Source: Dermatemys mawii (lineage: Eukaryota; Chordata; Testudines; Dermatemydidae). Taken from it: DNA of 64,000 bases. The notes beneath the pieces are model-generated. The model worked only from the letters and a program-made list of their open reading frames with translations, was not told where the DNA came from and ran no database searches. Of the stretch, positions 1 to 9,786 are shown piece by piece (the stretch's first letter is position 1; the number at the start of each line of letters is the position of its first letter). The position numbers and the translations under genes were made by a program. The DNA is taken from positions 72,860,690 to 72,924,689 of the forward strand of contig ML677341.1 in NCBI GenBank assembly GCA_007922305.1, written 5' to 3'.

Positions 1-2640
1 TATGACCTCATCAGTGATTGTCTCAATCATTCCAAGTTTCTTACGAGTGAGGAGAGAATCTTGGAGGCTGAATCAAATGCCTTCCAGTAAAAAAAATTGG
101 TCTTTCTGGACAACTTTCCAGTAGTGTCACATTGTGAAAGGATATGGAAGCCTGGCAATGGAGTATCTTTTAATGGCCTGAGTGATATGACCACATCTCT
201 AATGGATGTACACTAATTCAGTTCCACAGCAAGCACAAAACCAGAATCCGGTGGAAGTCTTGGGTAGCATCCCACAGAAAGCACTAGGATATTTGCACCT
301 ACGGCAAAAATTTCAAGTTTAGTAGTCTCCCTATGGCATTTATGGCATGCAAGATTATTTTTGTCAACCTCCTCCTGATGACTACAAAGAAATTCCACTG
401 AACAGTGCGAGGCAGTAGCTTCATTATGCCATGTGACTATGAAATTCTTTGAGCAATTCTTTACATGCTGGAACATTTTTCCAGCAAAGTATGTATTTAA
501 CTTGCTCTTCATGTGCCTATGAGATAGTCGCCTCTTCACTGAGACTTTGGAGATGTTTGTGGAGTCAATGATCTCATAGTGGACAGGTGCAATACCATGG
601 AGTCTCTTCTTTCTGATAATATTTTAATGGTTTCCTCTGCATACACAAGTTGGACTTTGTCACAGATCCATTATTTTTTCTATAGCCTCATAATCAAGTG
701 TTCGGCCAAATCTTGTTTCTCAAGAGCTGGCGCCTCAGCCATACCATCTATGATTGCTACGTTGAAAGGCCCCTTCTGGCAAAAGATATTGATCACATTG
801 TCAATAGATCCTGGCTGAGGAAGACCATACAAGATGTGCATTAGCTTGCTTTTCACTTGGCACATATGCATTGTTCCATCATACACAAACATCAGTCCTG
901 GTACCACAGAGAACTCCTACTTTTTCAAAATCTCACATAGATCAACATCACGCTGAGATCTGGACATGACCAGGAAATGAGCAGAGACCTGTTTGTGGTT
1001 TTCTCTGTGATAGTCCCTGCCACCTTCACTCTGACTTTCCTTCCATTTGAGCACAGTGTGACAGTTTGGACCCCTTGGGAAGTCACCTGATTTGCTGAGA
1101 TACCACTGTCTCTACCATTTCTGCCATCATGGGCCCCCTTTTACCTGTCTTGCTGAACCAGGCTTTTAAAACCTCCTCTAACACACACACAGGCAGGGCC
1201 ACACCCAGCTGCAGATCAGCTCTGGGAAGACTCAGCTTAAGGGACTTGCTCCAGCACTTAGATGTCCACCTCCCTTGGAGTACAGACTCAGATATATTCG
1301 CCTCTTCCCTCAATGTGGAAGAGGGTATGCACACTTTCTCACTGCCCCGCCCCCCCAGTTCAAAATCACATAAAATGGGTTGCATTATAAATCAGAAATA
1401 AATGTATTAACTATAACAGGTGTATTTTACGTAGTTGAGGTAGCAGACAGAACAAGGTAGATTACTAAGAAAATAAAACAGAACACGCAAACTAAGCTTA
1501 ATACACTAAAGAAACTGGTTACATGTGAGTTCTCACCCTAAATGTGGTTCTAATAATCTTCTTCACTGGCCAGGCACTCTTCCAGCCTGGGCCCAGTTCT
1601 TTCCCCCTGTTCAGTCTTAGTTGTTTCCAGCAGTCATCTTGGGGGCGGTTGCAGGGGAGAACTGACGACTGGGATTACTTCACCCCCATCCTCAAATAGG
1701 ATTTGCCTAAGGAAGGAGTCCTTTGTTTCCTTGTTTGAACCCCCACTCTTCCCTTACAGTGGAAAGTTACAAGAAGTCCCAGGTAATGTGTTAGTATCGG
1801 GTGACAAGACCTCCTGGCTCTGTAAGATCACAGTATCCATGAGTCAGGGGCAGTATGGAGTGTGCACAGGAATGCCAAGCTTTTCACAGACTATTGTCCT
1901 CACTGTTGGGCCATCTGCCCTGTCCAGCTTTTCCATCGTTGTACCTGAAGAGCTAGCAGTGAGCATTACCCAAAGTAGCACAGTTGAAATACAGCTACAT
2001 AGTCACTGTTCCTAATTTCAGATACAAAAATGAATCAGGCATACAAAGTGGATAATTACATTCAGTAAATCATAACCTTTCCAATGATATCTCACGAGCC
2101 ATCTTGCATAAAGTATATCTCACTTATGTTATATTCCTATCAGAAGCATATTTTCATAAAGAATATGGAATGACACATCACACAGTTTTAGTCTGTTCTT
2201 GATTTGAGCCCACAGACTGACAGAGCTTAGGATAATTATTTGGATTGTGAAGGCTTCATACAAGTCATGACCCAAAGCATCCATTTGATTGACATCTTCA
2301 CTACAAACTGTTTTCATCATATTAATGAGCTTTGGTCCCTTATATGTGAATGGGTTGCCAGTACAAGCAAGCTCATCCTGTAGCTTTAAAATTTTCCCTT
2401 CTTGGCATTTAACAGTACCTAATGAGTTTAGATGGTGCTTGGTTACTTCTGGGGATGTCATCCCAGCCATGCTCAATGTTCTTTTGGAAATTTGATGGCG
2501 TTCTGCGGTTGTCAGGAAAAATTGGGAAAAAATATTTGGATACTGTGATATTCCCCAATTACATTCATTGCTCTGTTTTCATGCTCTAGGGCTTCGTCTG
2601 AGCCAAGTGCACAGAAGGGAACTGGTGACACCACTGAGTA
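1..2640 (-). pseudogene. Decayed coding remnant of an unidentified multicopy gene/element family
   Basis: Several minus-strand stretches read as protein but are split by stops and frame changes. The clearest are at 213-539 (containing ILVLSVGCYPRLPPDSGFV), at 119-130 (residues CDTT within the context GFHILSQCDTTGK), at 680-907 (containing IIDGMAEAPALEK) and at 2129-2476. The order and wording (a DxD-like or 'VLVLS' strand, then a CDTT motif, preceded by an 'IIDGMA' segment) resemble a large uncharacterised protein family that is abundant in cnidarian, fish and reptile genomes. I recall that family only by pattern and cannot name it. No full-length frame survives, so this is a dead copy. An unrelated origin for the 1083-1385 and 1731-2015 stretches is possible. 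Confidence 0.4.
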
Positions 2641-3002
2641 TTGTATCTTATCAAGTCCTCCGTGGTAGTACTCTCCAAAGATTCAGTTACCACCATGCCA
2701 CAGAGGGTTGACACAGTTGGTTGATTCTGTAGATTTTTATGAATCAAATGATGCCTCCCTTACCTTTCTATCATTCACTTGCCCACAGAATTATGCATGC
2801 TCCCAGACTAACAGGAAGATTGTGGTTGAGACAGGAGTACAACCTAAATCTGATTACCAGTGCCTTAACGACAAGGCCATTCTTCCTCTTCTTCAGAGCT
2901 AGGATCACCTAAACTCTAGCCAGTAGGGAGACTGCACAGATGCACCCTACAGATAACTACCCTCCCTCCCTTTCCTTCATGTATGGAACCAAGCTGCCTT
3001 AT
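2641..3002. other. Intergenic, nothing recognised
   Basis: No exon, RNA or clear repeat boundary could be supported here. Short open frames are not convincing. Confidence 0.4.
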
Positions 3003-3132
3003 ACAGGTTGTGTGACCAGATGTCCCAATTTTATAGGGACGGTCCCAATATTTGGGGCCTTTTTCAATATGGGCTCCTATTATCCCCCACCCCCTGTCCC
3101 CACTTTTCACACTTGCTATCTGGTTACCCTAT
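3003..3132. repeat. Tc1/mariner-type MITE (copy 1 of a GGTGACCAGA family)
   Basis: About 130 bp with near-palindromic ends (gtgtgaccagatgtccc on the left, ctatctggttaccct on the right) flanked by TA. The inside reads like the other two copies in this window (20824-20948 and 51190-51312), with the conserved blocks 'tatagggac' and 'atttggggc'. TA flanks suggest a mariner-like non-autonomous element. It is non-coding. Confidence 0.7.
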
Positions 3133-3767
3133 AGACAGGTGATTCTTAGAGCAAAGAAACAGTATGAGCTGCTTATCTTAATAGCTCTGGCTGGCCAGCT
3201 TAAAGTGACATTGGCCTTGATGTCCGAGGCTGGTGGCTTGCTCACTCCTGGCAACCATTAAAGGGATCCTGATCAGCTTCTGCTGCCTCACAAGGGGATA
3301 CAGAGTGATACCCAATGCTCAGAATATTGAAGTCAACGCAACAAAATAAAGCCATTAAACTGTGACTGCCGTGCTGAAGCCCAGCAAACTGTTCCAATGA
3401 AGTTGACTTGTGGACTACAAACCCACATTCTCCACTTAAACAAACTGGCAGTCACTATCTGTTTTCATTGCAAGCTTTATTTTTTTAAGGTGTGGTAATT
3501 AAAGATTTATTGAATTTAGTAAGGTATGTCAAGACGAAAAGGCAGGGATTTGAACTGGGTTGTTGGTTTTCTTTTCTCTGCTGGCAGCATGGTTCTTGCA
3601 TATACTTCCCTGGGGTTTCTGAACATCATTTTCTGGTATGGCATTTCACTAGCTCTTGGTTGCTGCATTAGTTCTCACTTGTTTACCATGGGCTAGTACA
3701 GATTCATTACTTCTGCCTTCACACCTGACAAGAAGTTTCTCTCTGACTAGTTCTCCTTCTTATAGAT
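3133..3767. other. Intergenic, nothing recognised
   Basis: AT-rich unique-looking sequence. No feature could be supported. Confidence 0.4.
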
Positions 3768-4316
3768 CAAGGGTCTCAAACTCAATTTACCTTAGGGCCA
3801 GTGCCAGTCCTCAAATCCTCCCAGTGGGACAACAATGTCACTGAAGATGGTGTTCAGAAAATAAAACGTTTATAGTGTATTTTTTTATTTCAAATTTCTT
3901 AGAAATAATAGAACTGTCGTACAACTTTATACAATTCTGCATTTGCTAGAGAGTTTTTAGTGTTTGCCAGACACCTGGCAATGCTTCAGTTCTATCAGTT
4001 TGTTGCTGTTTTGCCTCAGTGACTGAGCAGCTGAAACCTTCAGGATTGCAGCAAGGTGGGCATCAGATAGTTATGTTCGGTATTTTGACTTGTTTATATT
4101 CATTGTGGAAAAAAGTAACACTGCCTCCCTGGCTGACGCTGCCTAGCAACTAATGATGGTATTTCTGTCCCTCTCCCCCAGCCAATGGGAGCTACGGGGG
4201 ATGACATGTGCAGTAGACAGCCAGTAGCGTGGCTGCATGGGTCTCTCCTCCCCGGGCCGCAGTGGGGAGGTTTTTGGGCCACAGATGGCCCACAGGCCGG
4301 GACTTTGAGACCCCTG
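3768..4316. mobile_element. hAT-type non-autonomous element, 549 bp, intact target duplication
   Basis: The ends are inverted repeats: caagggtctcaaactc on the left and ggactttgagacccctg on the right. An exact 8-bp direct repeat, ttatagat, lies at 3760-3767 and 4317-4324. An 8-bp target duplication is the hallmark of hAT transposition. The right half contains 'ggcccacaggccggg', which is also found near the right end of the larger element at 46152-47775, so the two belong to one family. There is no transposase coding capacity. Confidence 0.85.
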
Positions 4317-4711
4317 TTATAGATGCTTCCCCAAATGCTTTGTGATTTCACTAACTGCCACTCTGACCAGCTCCATGCTCTTCTAGAACTTTGTACAGCT
4401 CATAGGACATCCTTATTACTTCTCCTCACTAGCTCCTAGGCTCTTCTCAGAATATTTTCATTACGTTTATAATTGCAGGGTATTCTTTCTGTTGGGTATG
4501 GACAAGCTTATCCAAATGCAAACTCAATTATGTGACACAAAGCTGGTATAATGTTTTACTACAGATACAAAAACAAGTAGTGCTAGCCATAATGTTAAAC
4601 AGCTTGGCAATCTTTCACCAAAGGTGTTCCTGCCATGGGTCATATGAAAGCCATGCAGCCAGACTTGAAAGGCTTTGCTCATGCTGTGGAATACTTCCAC
4701 AGAAAATAAAG
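4317..4711. other. Intergenic; carries the left target duplication of the Penelope-like element
   Basis: No gene seen. The last 15 bases (4697-4711, ccacagaaaataaag) are the left target-site duplication of the neighbouring retroelement. Confidence 0.5.
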
Positions 4712-4938
4712 AATCAGAGGGGTAGCCGTGTTAGTCTGGAATTGCAGAAGTGACAAAGAGTCCTGTGACACCTTAAAGACTAACTAAAGTTTTAGAGCAT
4801 AAGCTTTCATGGGCTAATACCCCTTCGTCGGATGCATGCAGTGGAAGTATCCAGGGGCAGGTATAAATAGGTAGGCAAGAACCAGGTGGGAGATAACAGA
4901 GTTAGTCCAATGGGGCTGAACAAGCTTGTTACCTCTAA

Positions 4939-5535
4939 TCAGGGAGCGTGAGGTATTCTTCTAGCAGCTGAACTGGAGGTGTGAATAGCGAGAGAAGAGA
5001 AGCTGTTTTTGTAGTTAGCTAGCCATTCGTAATCTTTGTTCAATCCTTGACTGATAGTATCAGATTTGCAAATGAATTGCAGCTCTGCAGTCTCTCTTTG
5101 CAGTCTGGACTTGAAGTTTTTTTGCTGCAAAATGCTGACCTTTAAATCTTTTATGGTGTGTGCAGGGAGGTTGAAGTGTTCTCCTACAGGTTTTTGTATA
5201 TTATCATTTCTGATATCTGATTTGTGTCCATTTATCCTTTTTCGTAGGGACTGTCCAGTTTGGCCAATGTACATAGCAGAGGGACATTTCTGGCAAATAA
5301 TGGCGTATATTACATTGGTAGATGTGCAGGTGAATGAACCAGTGATGGTGTGGCTGATCTGGTTTGGTCCTGTGATGGTGTTGGTGGTGTAGATGTGTGG
5401 GCAGAGTTGGCATCGAGGTTTGTTGCACGGATTGGTTCCTGAGTCAGAGTTATTATGGGGCGGTGTGCTGTTGCTGGTGAGAATATGCTTGAGGTTGGCA
5501 GGTTGTCTGTAGGCCAGGACTGGCCTGCCTCCCAA
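4939..5535 (-). pseudogene. GIY-YIG endonuclease domain of the Penelope-like element
   Basis: The 198-codon open stretch contains the GIY-YIG equivalent 'MYIGQTGQSLRKRINGHKSD', with the catalytic Arg region and a downstream Glu ('KPVGEHFNLPAH'). Upstream is a Cys-rich segment (CNKPRCQLCPHI ... CQKCPSAMYIG) that resembles the zinc-binding linker of this class. It is separated from the RT by stop codons, so it is not translated as part of an RT fusion. Confidence 0.88.
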
Positions 5536-5592
5536 GGCCTGTGAAAGTGAGGGATTGTTGTCCAGGATGGGTTGTAGATCACTGATGATGCG

Positions 5593-6481
5593 TTAGAGAG
5601 GCTTTAGCTGCGGACTGTAGGTGATGGCCAGTGGTGTTCTGTTGTTTTCTTTCTTGGGCTTGTCTTGCAGCAGCAGGCTTCTGGGTACACGTCTGGCTCT
5701 GCTGATCTGTGTCCTTATTTCCTTGTGCGGGTATTGTAGTTTTGAGAAAGCTTGGTGGAGATCTTGTAGGTGTTGGTCTCTGTCTGAGGGGTGGGAGCAA
5801 ATACGATTGTACCTCAGTGCTTGGCTGTAGACAATGGATCGTGTGGTGTGCCCGGGATGGAAGCTGGTGGCATGAAGGTAGGCATACTTGTTGGTAGGTT
5901 TTCGGTATAGGGTGGTGTTGATGTGGCTGTCATTAATTTGCACCGTGGTGTCCAGGAAGTGGACCTCCCATGTAGACTGGTCCAGGCTGAGGTGGATGGT
6001 GGGGTGGAAGCTGTTGAAATCATGGTGGAATTCTTCCAGAGTTTCTTTCCCATGGGTCCAGATGATGAAGATGTCATCAATGTAGCGTAGATAGAGAAGG
6101 GGCGTGAGAACAAGAGTTGAGAAAACTTTGTTCCAGGTCAGCCATAAAGATGTTGGCATACTGTGGGGCCATGCAGGTGCCCATAGCGGTGTCACTGATC
6201 TGGAGGTATATATTGTCACCAAATTTGAAATAATTGTGTGTGAGGATAAAGTCACAGAGCTCAGCAACCTCTTGTGCTGTGGCATCATCAGGGATACTAT
6301 TCCCAACAGCTTGTATTCCATCTTTGTGTGGGATGTTTGTGTAGAGAGCCTCTACATCCATGGTGACTAGGATGGTGTTTTCTGGAAGGTCACCAATGCA
6401 TTGTAGTTTTCTCAGGAAGTCGGTTGTGTCACGGAGATAGCTGGGAGTGCTGGTGGCGTAGGGTCTGAGTAGAGTGTCCAC
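5593..6481 (-). pseudogene. Reverse transcriptase domain of the Penelope-like element, frameshifted
   Basis: RT palm motifs are visible in two frames: 6481-6077 carries the TMDVEALYTNIPHKDG and MGTCMAPQYANIF motifs, and 6321-5593 carries the YIDD active-site box followed by a 'LYRKPTNKYAYLH' segment typical of Penelope RTs. The switch between frames near 6110 marks a small indel. In the family this enzyme copies element RNA at the nick made by the endonuclease. This copy cannot do so. Confidence 0.9.
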
Positions 6482-6994
6482 ATATCCAGACAGTCCTTTA
6501 GTGAGAGTGCCAATGCCTGAGATATTGGGGCGTCCAGGATTTCCAGGTTTGTGGATCTGGGGTAAAAGATAGAATAACCCCGGTCAGGGCTCTAAAGGTA
6601 TGTTAATTTGTTCCTGTGTTAGTGTAGGGAGAGTCCTGAGTAGATGATGCAGTTTCTTAGTATAGTCTTCAGTGGGATCTGAGGGAAGTGGCCTGTAGAA
6701 ATTGGTGTTGGAGAGTTGTCTGGTAGCCTCCTTTTGGTAGTCAGACCTGTCCATGATGACAACAGCACCTCCTTTATCAGCCTCTTTGATTATGATGTCA
6801 GGGTTGTTTCTGAGGCTGTGGATAGCATTGCGTTCTGCATGACTTAGGTTGTGAGGCAGGCGATGTTGTTTTTCCGCAATTTCTGCCTGTGCACATTGGC
6901 GGAAGCATTCTATGTATAGATCCAGACTGTCACTATGCTCTATGCTTATGCTCTAAAACTTTCGTTAGTTTTTAAGGTGCCACAGAAAATAAAG

Positions 6995-7099
6995 TTATCT
7001 CCCTGCCATTTTTAGGTCTGAGTTTTTTTCCTTTAACCTTTCCTTCATGGTAATTAGGATATTTGTAAGGGTGTATATTGATATTAGTTCACCTAGATA
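6995..7099. other. Intergenic, nothing recognised
   Basis: Short unique stretch between the Penelope-like insertion and the MIR-like repeat. Confidence 0.4.
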
Positions 7100-7255
7100 A
7101 TGGTAACTTTATATGGCTTGCCTCCCAAACACTGGGGTATGTGAGGAAGTAATAGTATCTTCATTTTACAGATGCAGAACTGAGGTTAAGAAAGACAGAG
7201 CTGAGAACTGAAACCAGATCTCCAGTATCCCAGTCCAGCACCTTGATGACACCAC
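7100..7255. repeat. MIR-like SINE fragment
   Basis: The string 'tcattttacagatgcagaac' followed by 'tgaggttaag' and a later 'cccagtccagcacctt' follows the order of the conserved core and 3' part of MIR-family SINEs. It is old and diverged, with no clear ends. Confidence 0.55.
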
Positions 7256-8887
7256 CATCCTTCAGCCCTGTTTTGTGGTGGTTACCTTCCACCTGATGCC
7301 TTTTAAAAATGAACTGCAGACATTAAACTGTTTTTATGGTCCAAATCATTCACATCACATACATACATCTTAAGTTACAAATCTATTAACGTTTTTAAAC
7401 AAAGGAGTTGAAAATGAGTTCCTGCTTTACCTCCCTGTCAGGGTTTGAGTTCAGGGTTCTTTGTACGCTCTTCATCTGTCCCCCTCCCAATGCAGCAGCA
7501 GCAGCAAGTGAGATGACAAGAACCTCACTACCCAAACCACCGTTTTCGAGTACAGTCCCTTCTGTGCATCTGTATCTGTCTTTCTGTCTATGTCAGGTGT
7601 ATCAGGGATGGTCTATCTTATTTTGCCCTGGAGAAAATAGAACCCTTCACTTGGGTTGTAGCAGGTAAATAAAGGAGGAATTTATTTATAATGTTCCAAC
7701 ATGTTTAACCTGACTCTGTGTGTAACCTCTGTGATGCATTTGGGATCATAAATAGTTTTCACAAGTTTTGCTCCTTTCCTCTAACACTTAAAACTGCAGT
7801 GGAGCACACTTGCTTGTAATCTAACCCCCACAAAAATGCCTAGTGCTCTTTCCTGCTTTTTACCCACAAGCATCCAAACCCATCTCTTACCCTTCCCAGC
7901 CCCTAGCTTCACTCCCTGCAGTCTGCCCAGTTGCAATCATCCTGTCACCAAGTTCTTCCAGTCTCCAGGTTCCCTAAAGCTTGGTTAATTCCTTTGTTTC
8001 CCTGTTCCAGAGTTATCTTAAAATTCTACTCAGTTCCATTTTGATCTGAAGCATAAATAATCAAATGTGTTCATGCTAGGTGTGAGAAATGGAATGATCC
8101 TGATCTCTGAAAAAAACATTTCACCTCTTTCCTCTCCTGCCTCCTGAGTTCACTTTAGGTGTCTGAGTGCCGAGAATAGACATGGATTCAGTGGGCAGGG
8201 CATTGAAGCAAAGACAGTCTAGTCAGTTTAGGTGCAGTTTAGCTTCTGGATGTTGGGAGCTCAGAATCTACTGCTGAGTGGATGCGATCTGTGAACGAAA
8301 CAGTGGAATGTGGGAGAAACGTCAAGTTCTGGTTTTGTTTTAAAGGTTTGTTTTTATCTCATGATTGTGCCCCTAGACAAGATAGAAGCTTTTCTTCTAC
8401 CACTTTCAGAGTCCAAGCACTGTAGATTTGTAAAGTGCCTGGGAATTGCATCCTAGGTGAGTTAATATAAATGCCACACAACTACCCATAATAGTACATT
8501 TATAACCAGGCTCCACAGCTGACTACCCACTCCCTTGACAGGGCCTCTGTGTTATGAAATATTCCACTCTGGTTTAACAAGTGAGGGAAGACATTCACTT
8601 TTTTTAATTGTGTTTATTACAATCAGGTGATAGCTGCAGTTACATTTAAGCAGAAGGACACATGCTGTTAAATATAATAACTAATGATTTCACAACTTCC
8701 TTTAAGTAAAAGGAAAAACAATCAAGGAGACACCGGGTCATTTACTGCGGAAGAGAGGCTGAGGCATCATGATGGAACAGGAACGCTGACAAAGCAGAGG
8801 GGAAGGACTATGGAGGAATTTACACCAAAGTCAAACCTGCCAGGCCTCACTCAGCTGATGAACGCGAGACTCTCTCAACTGGATTAA
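7256..8887. other. Intergenic, nothing recognised
   Basis: About 1.6 kb with no exon-like conservation signal, RNA gene or delimitable repeat that I can support. The open frames at 7408-7668 and 8684-8887 have no recognisable product. Confidence 0.4.
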
Positions 8888-8901
8888 TTTTAAGGCATTG
8901 T

Positions 8902-9005
8902 CAAGAATCAGAGGGGTAGCCATGTTAGTCTGGAATTGCAGAAGTGACAAAGAGTCCTGTGGCACCTTAATTAGTCTTTAAGGTGCCACAGGACTCTGTC
9001 ACTTC
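8902..9005. repeat. Fold-back insertion made from Penelope-like element termini
   Basis: A 104-bp insertion flanked by an exact 14-bp direct repeat (ttttaaggcattgt at 8888-8901 and 9006-9019). It begins with the same terminal sequence as the element at 4712 (aatcagaggggtagcc) and then folds back. The arm 'gtgacaaagagtcctgtggc' is followed, after a 6-base loop 'ttagtc', by its near-perfect inverse, which differs by two bases. It has no coding content. Confidence 0.85.
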
Positions 9006-9019
9006 TTTTAAGGCATTGT

Positions 9020-9786
9020 TTGTAGAGTATACAAGCTAGTATGTGTGATACCACTGCCCTCTAGTGGACAGATTAAGTGTTAAACTCTGATTCTAAAGCC
9101 TTATACTTCATTTGAGGTCTGCCTTCGTTTGCCCGGGGAAGGGGTGGGTGGCCGGCCTTTTTTGGCCTGACGCTGACTATCACCCCATACTTCTGGAAGT
9201 CTCACCATCCTTGCACATTCCAATGTGGTGACTTCCCTCATGGTTTCTTGGTAGTTAATTGCTCTCACATCTGGAGCCTTCCACTCAGTATTTCACAAGC
9301 AGAGCAGCTGGAGAAAGGAGCACCTCTCATGTCACTCCAAAAATGATCCCTTCGGGTTGCTGACCAGAGGATGAGATGCTCTGAAAGGGAATACTGCTCC
9401 ATCACTCAAGGGATGGAAAGATGGGAGGTGATAGGGAGGTTGGTGCCTTTCTATTCTAGTAGCAGGTGAAGTGATGAGTCTTCCACCCAGAAGCATCTAC
9501 CTTAAAATGTATTACATGTGCTTTCAAGATTATTGCTAACATACATACATAGTGACAGAAGACTCAAACTGGGATATCTCTAAGTGCAAAGAGCATTAAG
9601 ATTTGTTGGTTGCCTTTGATATATGTGTTTTTATTTTCCTATATATATTTACTTTCCTATATTCATGTTGTTAGCTTTTCCTGTTTTTTCTTCACTTTCA
9701 ACTGTGGCTGGAAGTTCAAAGTCAGTGATTCAGTGCTGGGTCTTGGTGCTGGTAAGAGGTTTTAGGAGCCCAGAGGTGACACTTCC
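9020..9786. other. 3' flank of the globin gene
   Basis: No other gene seen. On the minus strand an AATAAA (plus-strand tttatt at 9629-9634) lies about 150 bp beyond the globin stop codon and is the best polyadenylation-signal candidate. Confidence 0.5.

Larger units (their letters stand above)
4712..6979 (-). mobile_element. Penelope-like retroelement, nearly full length, inactivated
   Basis: A 2268-bp insertion flanked by an exact 15-bp direct repeat (4697-4711 and 6980-6994). On the minus strand, reading from high to low coordinates, it encodes an N-terminal segment (about 6905-6480), a reverse transcriptase core with 'MGTCMAPQYANIF' and the catalytic 'YLRYIDDIF' box, and then a GIY-YIG endonuclease with 'AMYIGQTGQSLRKRINGHKS'. 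An RT followed by GIY-YIG is diagnostic of Penelope-like elements. The frame shifts near 6105-6120 within the RT and again, with stops, between RT and endonuclease (about 5535-5600), so no single protein can be made. The terminal sequence at 4769-4804 recurs inverted at 6944-6979. The terminal 'aatcagaggggtagcc' sequence is very common in turtle genomes. Confidence 0.93.
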
